Positions 1 through 10,787 of a stretch of 64,000 bases of DNA are shown here, piece by piece; within the stretch, counting starts at the first letter, position 1; every line of letters starts with the position of its first letter. A program made the position numbers and the translations under genes. This stretch comes from Sarcophilus harrisii (taxonomy: Eukaryota > Chordata > Mammalia > Dasyuromorphia > Dasyuridae). The DNA lies in assembly GCF_902635505.1 (NCBI RefSeq), contig NC_045427.1, positions 520,017,665-520,081,664 of the forward strand, read 5' to 3'. Below the pieces are notes generated by a model. That model searched no databases. It was not told where the DNA came from and saw nothing but the letters and a program-made list of their open reading frames with translations.

Positions 1-59
1 ATGTTAAGGACTGTGGAGGTTAAGGACTAATGGAGCTCCTGGTATCAGAAGAATGTTTT

Positions 60-165
60 TTTGTATTAGATTTGTATTGGATTTGACCTGGTTCCAATGC
101 CACCTATTTTTCTAATTGCCCACTACACTTAAAAAAGTACCTAATTTCTCCACTTCTCAGTGTCA
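60..165 (+). mobile_element. possible CORE-SINE (MIR/THER type) fragment
   Basis: The stretch carries a degraded order of words typical of MIR-type SINEs: a box-B-like GACCTGGTTCCAATGCCACC, then a run resembling the conserved CORE and a CTTCTCAGTGTCAG end. Similarity is weak and edges are approximate. No target duplication was found. Confidence 0.3.
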
Positions 166-363
166 GCAGTGCAGAAGTTATTGTGGTATATTTTTAACTT
201 CCACAAAATAATAGAGTTTTAGAGGCTATCAGGTTCAGCTCTCTTCCATTGACTTCTTATTGTCCAAGTTCCCTATACTCAGTCTTATGAGAAATGGAAA
301 ATGATGGGAAATGCTCAGCCTTGATAGGAAAAGGCTTCAGAAAATCAAAACTTTTGGATCTTC

Positions 364-882
364 AAGGAAATCATAAAGAAAGAAAAAGGACCTACATGTG
401 CAAAAGTGTTTCTAGGAGGTCCTTTTGTGGTAGCAAAGAATTGGAAAATGAGTTGGGTAATGGCTGAACAAGTTGTGGTACATGAAGGCCATGGAATATT
501 ATTGTTCTATAAAAATTATAAACAAGCTGATTTTAGAAAGGCCTGGAAAGATTTACATGATCTGATGTTCAGAACCAGGAATACATTGTACGCAGTAACA
601 GCAAGAATGTGTGATGATCAACTATGAAAGACTTGGTTCTTCTTAGTGATTCAGTGATCCAAAGCTATCCCAATTGATTCTAGACAGAAAATGCCATCTA
701 CATCCAGAAAAAGAACTGTGGGGATTGAATACAAATCAACACATGCTATGTTCACTTCTTTTTTCTATTGCTTTTTTTCCCATGGTTTTTCTTTTGCTCT
801 GATTTTTCTCTCCCACTATGATTTCTAAAGCAATGTGTATTTTAATACACATAATAAATAAATTAAAACAAACAAATAAACA
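364..882 (+). mobile_element. L1 3' end, 5'-truncated, with target site duplication
   Basis: The copy holds the last part of L1 ORF2 and the 3' UTR. The frame at 406-627 reads LGGPFVVAKNWKMSWVMAEQ and ends CDDQL, the usual end of marsupial L1 ORF2. A pyrimidine-rich 3' UTR and an A-rich tail follow. It is bounded by a 17-18 bp direct repeat, AAAACTTTTGGATCTTC at 347-363 and AAAACTTTTGGATCCTTC at 883-900, which marks target-primed insertion. The few differences between the repeats suggest a moderately old copy. Confidence 0.9.
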
Positions 883-954
883 AAAACTTTTGGATCCTTC
901 TTTCCAACAATCTTTTATCCTATTGAAGGAAGCAACATGCATACAACTGCATCT

Positions 955-1180
955 ATGTAGATGACTGGGAAAGTCATCTTTAAAGAGGACTGGGAAAGAT
1001 TTCTTGCAGAAGGTAGGCTTTGAGCTAAGTCTTAAAGAAAGCTAGAGAAGCCAAGAGGGAATGAAACGGAAGAGAAAAGCAAATTTTAGGTATAAAAAGT
1101 CAAGGAAAATGCATAGAACAAGGAGATAGAGTGTCTCAGGCAAGGAAAAACAAGGAGACCAGTATCACAAAAGACTCCTC
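955..1180 (-). mobile_element. L2 LINE fragment (antisense)
   Basis: Words such as GGGAAAGATTTCTTGCAGAAGG, GAGTGTCTCAGGCAAGGAA and GGAGACCAGTATCAC follow, in order, the reverse complement of marsupial L2 near its 3' region, as in other antisense L2 copies in this window (18.9, 32.8 and 48.9 kb). Heavily diverged; edges approximate. Confidence 0.6.
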
Positions 1181-1445
1181 AAGTGGAAGAAAGATTAAAT
1201 TTGTTCAATTTAACCCAGGAAGCAGAACTAGAAGAATCAGAAGAAGCTGCAGAGATATTTTAACTCAGTATAGAGAAAAGATGTCTAATGTTCATATTTA
1301 GTCCAAAAGAGGTATATAGACTGCCTTGAGTTGTAATGACCTCCCCATTACTGGCAGCGTTTTGGTGGAACAGAGGCTGGATAATTACTTTCCAGGGAAA
1401 TGAAGAATGAGGAATGATTTATGAAGTTTTTTTCTAGCTCTGAGG
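1181..1445 (+). mobile_element. CR1/L3-type LINE 3' end
   Basis: The order of motifs matches the 3' end of CR1/L3: GGAAGAAAGATTAAATTTGT, GGCAGAACTAG-like and GAGAAAAGATG words, then CCTCCCCATTACTGG, AACAGAGGCTGGATAATTAC and CTAGCTCTGAGGTTTTGTGA. In known CR1 copies this block ends in a short tandem repeat after TCTGTGA. This is an ancient mammal-wide element with many differences from the remembered consensus. Confidence 0.65.
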
Positions 1446-1464
1446 TTTTGTGAAGGTAGAGAAG

Positions 1465-1620
1465 GCAGTATACACATTTTACAGAGGAGGCTCCTGAAGC
1501 CTGGTGATAGGAAATGATTTGCCCACAATAACAGAGCAGTTATTAAGTGGTAGAGGGAAAACAGAATTCAGGCCTTCCAACTCTCAGAACAGTACTCTTC
1601 TACAATATCATAACACTTTT
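1465..1620 (-). mobile_element. MIR-type CORE-SINE (antisense)
   Basis: CATTTTACAGAGGAGG, ATTTGCCCACAATAACAGAG, TTAAGTGGTAGAGGG, GAATTCAGGCCTTCCAACTC and AGTACTCTTCTACAATA follow the antisense order of MIR (CORE, then box B and box A complements). Diverged, no target duplication identified. Confidence 0.65.
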
Positions 1621-1625
1621 TGGGA

Positions 1626-2275
1626 AAACAAGGCACAGAAAAAAGGATTAGATCATGTGAGCAGGGGGAGGAAGGAGAATTTTTTTTTATCACATCACAA
1701 ATTCTTCCATTCCTGTCATAATTGAATACATTATTGATGAGAACCATCTGGCTACATGTTTCAGGGGAAAAGCAAGGAAATTTAAGATCTGGCAGCTAAA
1801 TAAAAGGTGAAAAAAAGTATCCAGTTTTCATTACCTCTTGCCGTTATTTTGTTCTTCAGGAGTGATATACACTTTGGTGTATAATGATGGTCTCCAAACT
1901 GAGTTAGTTGGGGCAATCAGATGTGCCAGTGCTACCTTGGATTCTAAAAATGATTTTTACTCTCTAGCTCATATCCTGAAGGACTCTCACCAGCTGGAAC
2001 ATGATATGTCAACTGTTCCCAGATACTGTATATCTACTTCAATATTATAATCAAGGAAAAAAATCTTTACCAGAAGGCAAGAATGAAAAAAAAATTAGAA
2101 TAACCTCTCTTGCTCTTGCACTGTCTCCATTTCTACTATCATCATAATTTTCTTTCCTTGTCTGCCTTTTTATGTATCCTGGTTGGTCACCTCTGAAAAA
2201 GCCTGTGTTTGAAGTTGCAACCTCTTTGCAATTAAACTCATATTTTCCTCTCCCATTGATGGCTGAACTCCTTGC
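1626..2275. other. no recognised element
   Basis: AT-rich sequence without a recognised repeat or coding exon. The short open frames here have no family resemblance I can name. Confidence 0.5.
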
Positions 2276-2290
2276 ATATACCATTTTCTT

Positions 2291-2425
2291 CTCCTCTTCT
2301 TCCTCCTTCTCCTCCTTCTCTTCCTCCTTTTCCTCCTCTTCCTCTTCTTTGTTCTCCTCCCCCTCCTGCTTCTCCTCCTCTTCTTCCTTCTCCTCCTTCC
2401 TCTTCCTCTTCTTCCTTATCATCAT
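2291..2425 (-). repeat. purine-rich microsatellite derived from the 7SL retrocopy tail
   Basis: On the plus strand this is an almost pure run of TCC, TTCC and CTT units; on the minus strand it is GGA/GAA-rich. It lies exactly where the poly(A) tail of the minus-strand 7SL retrocopy should be, between its 3' end and the left target duplication. I infer that the tail decayed into a purine microsatellite. The open frames it creates on both strands (poly-Glu and poly-Ser/Phe) are low-complexity artefacts. Confidence 0.75.
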
Positions 2426-2702
2426 CTCCCTAACTTGCCCCAGATGAAAGTTGACACTAATGAGCTCAATCCCTTTGCTGATCAGCTTAGAAACTTTGAG
2501 CCATTTCATTTCAAACCTTGGCCCCATTTTAGGTAACTTAGTGCCCTTCTTGGGGGCACTTTGCAATATTAATGCCATACAATGTGGACACCAGATCAGC
2601 TTAAGTTCTTTTGCAAATTAGAATTCCTGAATTCAAGATATCCACCTGCCTCAACTTACGCCAATAGCTGGGAGAATAGTCATGTGCCAACATGACCCAA
2701 CT
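2426..2702 (-). pseudogene. RN7SL pseudogene: 7SL RNA (signal recognition particle RNA) retropseudogene
   Basis: Read on the plus strand, the segment follows the reverse complement of 7SL RNA through most of its length: CTTGCCCCAGAT, CTGATCAGC, the TTAGGTAACTTAGTG block, GCAATATTAATGCC, GGACACCAGATCAG, AGAATTCCTGAATTCAAG, CCACCTGCCTCAAC, ATAGCTGGGA and CATGTGCCAAC. About 275 bases are present against roughly 300 for the functional RNA. Flanking repeats ATATACCATTTTCTT (2276-2290) and ATATGCTATTTCTTT (2703-2717) look like a diverged target duplication, and the tail side holds the purine tract. I judge it dead because roughly a quarter to a third of positions differ, including the usually invariant 5' domain. 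A 7SL-derived SINE is less likely, because the central S domain is also present. Confidence 0.8.
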
Positions 2703-2717
2703 ATATGCTATTTCTTT

Positions 2718-3930
2718 GACTCTGTTCACTACTTGAGCACAGCCTTGACTTCTTCACAGCCAATGTTCTGAAATCTGACTTTTTATCACATTGTTCTTTT
2801 TTAACACTGATTTCTGGAAGTATATTATTGATCTCAGAGCTAAAAGAATGCTCAGTATATTATGGAATATAGTCAAGATATCATTATTCTGATTATACAG
2901 ATAAGGTACCTGAATCCTGAATAGAATGATTAAATGATTTCTCAGGCAACAAATTTCTAAGTAGTCAGATAACATTAGATCATTGGGAACTGGACCTGTA
3001 TTACACTGTGACTTTGTATGACCTTTGTCTACTGTGATAGCTTTAACAGAATGTGTGAGTTCAGTTTAATTTGATGTTCCTTACTTTACCACTATGGCTA
3101 GCTGTTTTTAAAAATCATCAATGACTTCCTCTTAATAAAATCTTGGCTACTCATTGATTTTTTTTTTTACTGTTGATCCAAGGTACATAATTATATTCTC
3201 AAAGAAGTCGCCATCTCTAAGACTGCTTGGTTCTAAGGTATAAAAATAACCTGCTTTAGCAGAGGAATAGGATACCTCTAGTTTAACCTATGAGATATTC
3301 TCTGTTTCTGCTCTATTGAGTCACACTTCAGAGAAAGCACTATAAATAGCAGAGAGAGAAAAATCGAATCACAGAACGATTCTCAGCCTTGTCTTTTCTA
3401 CAAGGCAGGGCAGGCTACAATGATTCTTAATTCCGAATTAACACATATGGTTTTTATTTTTTCATAATTATTCTCATTTACATTTGAGCAGTGTAATAAA
3501 TGGAAAATGTGCTCTGATGCCTGTCTTTTGGTCGCATTTTTAAAATTGCTAACATTCCAGTATACCAAGGAGTACTTCCTTTTAACTTATCAACCACAGA
3601 AAAGACATTTCCCTTTTGTTCTTGTTATGTTTACTGTAACTATGGAGACCCAAAATTGCATATGAAACTGATACTTGTGATTCAGGTTTAACACATAAAT
3701 TTTTTTTTTAATCTATCAAAATATTATGACTATCCCTAGGGTTTTTAGGTTCATATAGTCATTGAAATTTTAGCTCAATACTTGGATACAAGGCTAAATC
3801 AGCAAAAACAATAAGATTCAAAAAGTTGCATTTGAGTATCAGGAATTCACAAATTTATAGCATAATATCCTGCACATAGTAGATGATCAAAAATTTTAGG
3901 AGAACCAATTTTTTTCCATCTTCCTAGGTC
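2718..3930. other. no recognised element
   Basis: AT-rich sequence. A TATA-like CTATAAATAG occurs near 3341, and a short L2-3'-like word (CTGCACATAGTAGATGATCA) lies near 3870 and recurs at about 4470. No convincing gene or mobile element was seen. Confidence 0.45.
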
Positions 3931-3959
3931 TTTTATTGAAATGGTGTCAAACATTTTAA

Positions 3960-4160
3960 AAAATCATAGATTCAAGGGGAAAAAAAGATCATAGATTTAG
4001 AGCTGGAAGGGATCTTAATGTTGATCAAGGCCAACTTGATCATTTTACACATGAAAAAACTGAGGCACAGAAAAGTTCAAGCCTGAGATGACAGGAGCAC
4101 TCAGGGATAAAGCCAGATGATCTTGCATGTCAGTCCAATCCTCTTTGGTACCATTTGGAG
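3960..4160 (-). mobile_element. CORE-SINE (THER/MIR type, antisense)
   Basis: GATCATAGATTTAGAGCTGG, AAGGGATCTTAATG, CATTTTACACATGAAAAAAC and CTGAGGCACAGAAAAGTTC match the antisense head of the marsupial THER/MIR SINE. The same family is present in sense orientation at 54545-54760, ending in the complementary words. Confidence 0.75.
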
Positions 4161-5104
4161 ACAGAGTTGCTTAAATGATGCCATCAAATAAAGAAGCTGC
4201 AACCTTTTGCCTTTGAAATGGGGTTTTCTTTTCTGTACCCTATTAGTCAAGAATAAACTTTTTTTTAGGGAAAGAGTGCTCAGTTTCTGTCCTCTACAAA
4301 AGCTCTGAGAAAATCACAAGTTTTAAGAGTCTAACTCTGCTCATAAGAAATGAATTCTTTCAAATAAGCTCCAGTATATCCATTTTTTAAATGACTTAGC
4401 TTACAGAAAATTGAAAATCCACACACGTTATACATATTTGATCAATATATTTATCCATTGATGAGCAGCATAATATCCTGTACATAGTAGATCTGAATAT
4501 TTGGAAAAAGATATTTCAAACTATGTAAAAAAATCAGAATGACTAACAAGATTTATTTATTGTGCTATATTGGCCTCATTTAGAAACAGTTTGGAAAAAG
4601 CAATTTTGTTATGTATAGTCCTCTAGACCCATAAGTATTAAATAAATTTCAAAGAAAATTTGTGCATCATATATTTTCCATTTAAATAGAGTGCTCAGTG
4701 CTTTGTATTATTAAACCTGGAAAATAATATAAACCAGAAGCTCAAGCCAAGAAGTTTTTAGCTCCTGAACCATATTTAGCTTCTTTGGGAATTAAACTTC
4801 AGAGTTCATAACTTCTTATCACCAAAGGACTTTAAAAAGCAGAATAAAGTACAAAAATAAATAGTTAAATGAATCAGTATAAACAATGTGGAAATCAGAG
4901 TATGTTATAGATCATAATTCTTTCCTGCAGGTATAATGAATAAATATGCTTATCATGCATTTATGAGGTCTACTTCAAATTATTTCCTCTACTGAAATCT
5001 GTTAGCAGCTGTTTTCCATTGTTTTCTTTCTCTAACAACAACTGTCAGCAACATAGAATACATAAATTGGCCAAGAACATTTTCTGAGTTAACAATGTTA
5101 TTTT
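4161..5104. other. no recognised element
   Basis: AT-rich sequence with no repeat family or exon that I recognise. Confidence 0.45.
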
Positions 5105-5225
5105 TTTATAACTAGTTCTTTTTTTCTTTTTCTTTTTTTTCCTTCTTTCTTGGTTCTTTATTTCTTCTTCCCTCCCTCCCTTCTTTCTTTCTTCCCTCCT
5201 TCTATCCCTTCTTTCTTTTCTTTTT

Positions 5226-5301
<76 letters not shown>

Positions 5302-5352
5302 TCCTTCTTTCTTTCTCTCTTTCTTTCCTTCTTTCTTTCTCCCTCCCTCTCA
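5105..5352. repeat. polypyrimidine tract with a (CTTT)n microsatellite
   Basis: Almost every base is pyrimidine on the plus strand. The core, about 5221-5303, is an uninterrupted CTTT tetranucleotide array of roughly 20 units, flanked by CCTT/CCCT variants, then CA-rich sequence to about 5400. Mirror symmetry of this kind can form triplex DNA. Frames reading poly-Lys/Glu/Arg and poly-Phe/Ser here are artefacts. Confidence 0.9.
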
Positions 5353-5438
5353 CAATACATATTCACATACATGTGCACATACACATAAACATACCACCCC
5401 CTGCATATAATTTTGTAGTGTAAAGATACTCGCCCTTC

Positions 5439-6552
5439 AAGGAATTTATGATCAAAGAAGAACTAGAGATTATTACAAAAGACGAAACAAATAACTTTGA
5501 TTATATTCTATTAAAAAGGTTTTACAGAAACAAAACCAACAGAAACAAGATTAAAAGAGAAGTTAAAATCTGGGAAAAAATCTTTACAGACAGTATTTCT
5601 GATAAAAATCTCATTTCCAAAATATATAAGAACTGTGTCACATTTATAAGAATACAAGTCATTCCCCAATTGGTAAATGATCAAAGGATATGAACAGACA
5701 ATTTTCAGATGGTGAAATTAAAGTCATTTATAGTTACATGAAAAAAAATGTTCTAAATCACTATTGATTAGAGAAATAAAAATGAAAACAATTCTGAGGT
5801 ACCACCTCATACCTCTCAGATTGGCTAAGATTACAGGAAAAGACAATGACAAATGTTAGAGAGGTTGTGGGAAAACTGAGACACTGATGCATTGTTGAGG
5901 GAGTTGTGAAATGATCCAACCATTCTGGAGAGCCATTTGGAACTATGCCCAAAGGTCTATCAAACTGTATATACTCTTTTCCCCAGCAATTCCATTACTG
6001 GGTCTGGATCCTAAAGAAATCATAAAAAGAGGGAAAAGGACCCACATGTGCAAAAATGTTTGTAGCAGTTTTTTGTGGTAGCAAAGAATTGAAAAAGGAG
6101 TGGATGCCCATCAATTGGGGAATGGCTGAAGAAACTGGGGTACATGAAGGAAATAGAATATTATTGTTCTATTTAAAATGATGAACAAGCTGATTATAGA
6201 AAGGCCTGGAAAGATTTATATGAACTTAGCAAAACAAGCAGAATCAGGAATACACTGTATACAATAAAAGCAAGAATGGGTGATGATCAAATATGAAAGA
6301 CTTGGTTCTTTTCAATGATTCAGTGATCTGAAGCAATCCCAACAGACTTTGGATAGAAAACATCATCTACATCCAGAAAAAGATCTAAGGAGACTGAATA
6401 TAAATCAACACATGCTATGTTCACTTCCTTTTTCTGTTTTTTTTTTTAAATCTCTCCCATGGTTTTTCTCTTTTGTTCTGATGTTTCTCTCCCAACATGA
6501 TTCATAAGGCAATGTATATTAAAATAAATAAACTTACTATAATTAAAAAAAG
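5439..6552 (+). mobile_element. L1 ORF2 3' part and 3' UTR, 5'-truncated
   Basis: The copy begins in late ORF2 (IKEELEIITKDETNNFDYIL), includes the zinc-knuckle region and the KNWK/CPSIG region, and ends with the pyrimidine-rich 3' UTR and an A-rich tail. It has several frame disruptions. Direct repeats AAGATACTCGCCCTTC (5423-5438) and AAGATACTAGCCCTTC (6553-6568) differ at one base and bound it exactly. Confidence 0.92.
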
Positions 6553-6569
6553 AAGATACTAGCCCTTCT

Positions 6570-6894
6570 CCCAAAAGTTATTGTAATAGAGTGACAAAAG
6601 TTGGTCAAGTTACTAGATTCTTAATAATCAAAGCCCAGGATCAAGTCCTGTCCCTGATACCTGTTGGGTATGTAATTCTGGTCTAGTGAAGTAGCCTCTC
6701 TGGGTGGAAACTAAAAGTAAAAGCTGAAGAACAATTGCTGAGCTTGCTTGAAATAAGTGACTTTAAGCCAGGACACTCTAAGCCCTTTGTAAGAAAACAA
6801 AAGTCAAAGGAAAAGCCTTATTTTTATTGCTCCAAAATAGAGAGGAGAGTCATTTCATCCTTCCTTTTCATTTAATTTTCTTCAAAGTAAATTG
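6570..6894. other. no firm element; SINE-like words
   Basis: A stretch around 6600-6720 (GGATCAAGTCCTG, CTGATACCTGTTGGGTATG) vaguely resembles a tRNA-derived or THER SINE, but the match is too poor to place ends. Confidence 0.3.
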
Positions 6895-7800
6895 CCACCT
6901 CAATCAAACTGTGCATAGTCTTTAATTTAGCAATACCTTTACTAGGCCTGTATCCCCAAGATCCTGAAAAAGAGAAAAGAATTTATGTGTAAAGAAATAA
7001 TAACTCTTTTTTTGGTGGCTAAGAATTGAAAATTGAGGAGATGCCCATCAATTAGGGAATGACTGAACAAACTAGTATATGAATGTAATGGAATACTATT
7101 ATGCTATAAAAAATGAATTTCAGAAAAACCTGGAAAGACTTAAATGAACTGGTACAAAGTGAAGTGAGCAGAATTAGGAGAACATTGCATACTGTAACAG
7201 CAATATTGCATAATGATGAGTTATGAATATGAATATGAATTGCAGCAATATAAAGATCTAAGACAATTCCAAAGGACTCAGGATGAATCCACATCCAGAG
7301 AAAAGACTGATGGGAATCTGTATGTAGATCTAAGCATGCTGTTATTATTTTTTGTTTTGTTTTTATTCTGGTCTGTTTTTTCTTTTGCAATATGACTAAT
7401 ATGGAAATATGTTTTACATGATAGCCCATATATAACATATTAAATACTTACCTTTTTAAGGGAGAGAAAAGAAAGAGAGAAAATTTGGAGCTCAAAATTT
7501 TTTTTAAATGAATACTTAATTTTGTTTTATTTCTCTTTATTTTTTCCTTTTTGATCTGATAATTGTGGAAATACATATAGAAGAATTGTACATGTTTAAG
7601 ATATATTGGATTACTTGGAGTCAAGGGGAGGGAGTGAGGGGAAGGGAGGGAGAAAACATTTTGAAACAAAAGATTTTGCAAGAGTGAATGTTGAAAACTA
7701 TCCTTGCATATGTTTTGAAAATAAAAAAGCTTTTTAAAAATGAATGCTTAAAATTGTCTTTGCATATAATTGGAAAAATAGCACAATATTTAAAAAGGAA
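6895..7800 (+). mobile_element. old L1 3' end, interrupted by a younger L1 3' end
   Basis: The outer copy shows late ORF2 words (CCCATCAATTAGGGAATGAC, GGTACAAAGTGAAGTGAGC) and an older 3' UTR type. It is split at 7518 by the insertion described separately and resumes at about 7738, ending near 7800 in an A-rich and microsatellite tail. Confidence 0.8.
7519..7737 (+). mobile_element. short L1 3' end nested in an older L1
   Basis: About 220 bases of L1 3' UTR (GGAAATACATATAGAAG, GATATATTGGATTACTTGG, GGGAGGGAGAAAACATTTTG) ending in AATAAAAAAGC. Flanks AAATGAATACTTA (7506-7518) and AAATGAATGCTTA (7738-7750) are a target duplication of the host L1. Confidence 0.85.
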
Positions 7801-7838
7801 ATACATACATATGTATGTATATGTATATATATATATAT

Positions 7839-7875
<37 letters not shown>
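7800..7875. repeat. (TATG/TA)n-(AG)n compound microsatellite
   Basis: ATACATACATATGTATGTATA runs into pure TA, then into about 15 AG units (7844-7873). Confidence 0.95.
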
Positions 7876-7876
<1 letters not shown>

Positions 7877-9139
7877 TCTACCACTAGTCACACAATTGAA
7901 GTCATCTGCTAAGCTCTGAGGTGGTGACTGACTGAATTTACCCTTATAGCATATAGTTGGGAGAGCCACAGTTTTCAGGTACTAGTTAACAATTGAACTA
8001 AGAGGTATTATCGGACGACCTGTATATCCAAGAGCACTAGAACGGGATCCCAACTGAAAAACATATCTTCAAGTGTTCACATAAAACCAAGATCTAAATG
8101 GCTTAAAAAAAAAAAAAAAAAGGAAGTGGAAGGAAAACAAGAATAGAAACAGACTGCTTCCATTTGGTTCATGTTTAGCAAAAATACCATGTTTACAAAA
8201 TGCTTTGAGATTCAGATAAACAAAATTATACTTCTGTGAATTACACAGTTATCAAGGGCCATGTGTAGACTGAGCTGAAAAAACTCCTAGTGTATCAGGA
8301 CGTCCCACATGTTGCTTTTTATTATCTTAGTTTCTTTCAAGAATCAGTACTTGAGAGAGAGAGGAAAAAAAAAAAAAAAAGAAAAGAAAATATGTCATCT
8401 GTGGTGAACGTGGTGAGTCCTCTCTTACAGTAAACCAAAGTTGAACATGATTTTGAGAAAAGAGTTATAGTTTCAGAGAATTAATGGTACATTTGAGTAT
8501 ATCTGTTTGTCTGCTTCAACGGTTTACAGACGAGTTTATAGTATGTTTTTGAAGAGTAAATGCACATTAATCTTCTTATCATTTTTAAAATGATTTTCTT
8601 AAAAATTAAAATTATTTGAAAAAAAAAAAGCACTTTGCCAAGCTGTGATTTTGCTCAAAAGCTGAATTCCCATGAGAAAAGTAGTAGTCAGAAATAAATA
8701 AAGGTGATGTGTTTGGGGTTTTGATTCAGTGACTGAATGCAATAGTCATTTAGTGACTCTTAAAAAATAGAGAACAGAGTGACCTGAACGCAGAAATTTT
8801 AAAATGGCCTGGGTCATACTATATAATCACTGCTATTAAGGACAACAAATAGACATTTGTCCACAAGGAGTAAAGGGTCTCTCTGAATGAAATAATGAAT
8901 TAACTTTAGCAGGGTAAGTTCCAGTAATTTTGATTGCCTAAATTTTCAGGAGGACAGCATTTTCTTTCAGGACTAGGCTGTTGCAAAATGAAACCAAGAT
9001 ATTGTTAAATCATCCTGTGGGTTAGAAACCAGAGGAAAAAGGTAAGAAAAAAAACGGAAAAAAAGGAAAGGGAAATACTTTAAATTTTACTTTAAAGTCA
9101 ATACTTTAAACCTGTACTTTAACTCAAGAATTTTTAAAG
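7876..9139. other. no recognised element; A-tracts
   Basis: Apart from poly(A) runs near 8105 and 8368 nothing is recognised. Frequent TACTTTAAA words occur at 9070-9130. It could contain ancient unclassified repeats. Confidence 0.4.
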
Positions 9140-9305
9140 TCTATGAACTTGTTTGTTTCAATATCTGTGTAATTGTTTTTTTTTTAACAGAATTGATTTC
9201 CTTTGTAATTTTAATGTTTTTTGTGCACTTAAAATTATTATTCTAAGAAGACTTCACCAGATTATCAAAAAGTCCGGGACAAAAAAGTTTGATGACCTCT
9301 GATCT
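9140..9305 (+). mobile_element. hAT-type MITE, diverged
   Basis: TTGATTTCCTTTGTAATTTTAATG, AAAATTATTATTCTAAGAAG, CTTCACCAGATTATC and AAAAAAGTTTGATGACCTCTG follow the same consensus as the copies at 56500-56695 (same strand) and 22145-22375 (opposite strand). hAT termini of the type CAGTGGTTCTTAACC are expected; only the right end is recognisable here. Confidence 0.55.
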
Positions 9306-9569
9306 CAGTGATCTTGTCCCCTGATGTCCTGATAGACAGCTGATTTTCAAAATTATAAAGGTACATAGTAAAAGATTTTCTGAGATTAAATTCCAGATAA
9401 ATTTGCCCTACATCTTCTAGAACTCCTACAGAGTCTAAGTCCAAAATGCTACTGGAATAAGGACTAATTATAAGCTAAGCCATTGTTACTTTCATAATTA
9501 AAAAAAAGATTCATATCGAAGAACTAATAATTATTGCCCATCAGTTGAATATTTGAGTTGAGGAGAATA

Positions 9570-9695
9570 CCCACAAAGAATGTAAGCCCAGTAGAACGTT
9601 CCTGAAGATTTTTATTTTTCATTTTCCATATAGTATCCCCAGCACAGTGCCTAGCACATGGTGGGTATTTCACAATGATTGCTGAATAATTTTGA
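9570..9695 (+). mobile_element. L2 3' end
   Basis: TATCCCCAGCACAGTGCCTAGCACATGGTGGGTATTTCACAATGATTGCTGAATAA is the characteristic L2 terminus with base changes (given here as separate adjacent words: CCCAGCACAGTGCC, TAGCACATGGTGGG, GATTGCTGAAT). Only the last 100 bases or so are present. Confidence 0.75.
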
Positions 9696-9699
9696 ATAG

Positions 9700-10254
9700 C
9701 ACTATATAATTTTTTTCTGTTTTAATAAGAGAGGATTTAGTTCTATAAATGGGAAATGGAAGAAATTTATTATTGCCCCCATACCTGTAAATTGGTTACT
9801 ACTACTAGAGTAGCAGAGTATTTTTTAAAATGAGGCTTTTATTGGTGGAGAGGGGACTTGAGATTATATTTAGGCAATTTTCTCTTTACTCACTGGGTTA
9901 GATTTCTTCCTTCCTAGCCACAGAATGAAAAGAAGACCAAGCTGTAAGAGGAGCATGCTCAGGTCCTCCCTCTGAGGCCATCATGTGACCTCTGGGGGCA
10001 ACATGGGCCCAGGTTCTTTGCTTCAGTATTTATCCTTTCCATACTACCTTGTGAGTTTTGAAATATCAGGAGGACAAGCCACCAGGATGTCCAGTAGTGG
10101 AGTCTGGGGGTCCAGTTTTGAAGCCCCAAAGATCAAAAGGATACCTTTAGGTGTTAGCTCAGTGGTAGCTATAGCAATATACAACTAAGGGGGACCTCTG
10201 CTATGTAGAAGCTACAGTTAAGTCTGAGATCCCTCTCCCCAAAGACAGAAGAGG
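9700..10254. other. no recognised element
   Basis: Less AT-rich than its surroundings at 9930-10190. No exon with plausible splice sites or known protein similarity was seen; the 67-codon frame at 9985 is not recognised. Confidence 0.4.
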
Positions 10255-10787
10255 CATAAATCAACATTTCACACTATATAGCAAGATAAGCTCCAAATGA
10301 ATATATTACTTAGATATAAAGGGTGATATTATTAACAAATAAGAGGGATAAGGAACAAATTACCTTTCACATCTATGGATAGGAAAAGAATGTGGGAAGA
10401 CTAAGGCATAGAGAAGTTCTCAGGTGATAAAATGGAAAAGTTTGAGTACATAACATTTAAAAGTTTTTGCACACACAAAACAACAAAGCTACAATTATAA
10501 AGAAAGAAGGTAAGTGGAGAAAAACTTTTAATCAATTTCTCTGATAAAAGATTTGAAGAAATGATAAAAATATATAAAGAACAACAGCAATATTACCACT
10601 AGATATTTTCTAGAACTTTGATCTCTATTAGAGATAAAAAAAAGAACTAATTGTATAAATATATTTATAGAAATGTTTTTTGTTGTAGCAAAGAATTGTA
10701 CATCAAGGTGATGCTCATCCATTGGGGAACTACTAAATAAATTATGATGTATGAATGTAATAAAATATCTGCCATAAAACACTAGTT
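10255..10787 (+). mobile_element. old L1 ORF2 fragment
   Basis: CAAGATAAGCTCCAAATGAA, TAAGGAACAAATTACCTTTC, AAAGTTTTTGCACACACAAA and CTCTGATAAAAGATTTGAAG are late ORF2 words, followed by a jump to GTAGCAAAGAATTGTACATC and CCATTGGGGAAC near the ORF2 end. Internal sequence is missing. Highly diverged. Confidence 0.75.

Noticed and set aside
406-627. 73-codon frame resembling a protein C-terminus (ends CDDQL)
   Set aside because: It is the end of L1 ORF2 in a 5'-truncated copy, as are the frames at 60856-61113, 61700-61888 and 44384-44668.
2051-2578. 175-codon minus-strand frame, Glu/Lys-rich
   Set aside because: It crosses the purine microsatellite and the 7SL pseudogene; the acidic run is translated GGA/GAA repeats.
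3341-3350. TATA-box-like CTATAAATAG
   Set aside because: Isolated motif in AT-rich sequence, with no initiator, exon or transcript evidence.
3858-4495. Near-identical 26-base words at about 3865 and 4470 (CATAATATCCTG.ACATAGTAGAT)
   Set aside because: Best explained as two short L2 3' tips rather than a local duplication; flanks do not match.
5045-5410. Frames rich in Lys/Glu/Arg or Phe/Ser on both strands
   Set aside because: They are translations of the CTTT microsatellite and its flanks.
7975-8040. CpG-containing words near 8010 considered as a tRNA or snRNA gene
   Set aside because: No A and B boxes at the right spacing and no cloverleaf pairing could be made by eye.
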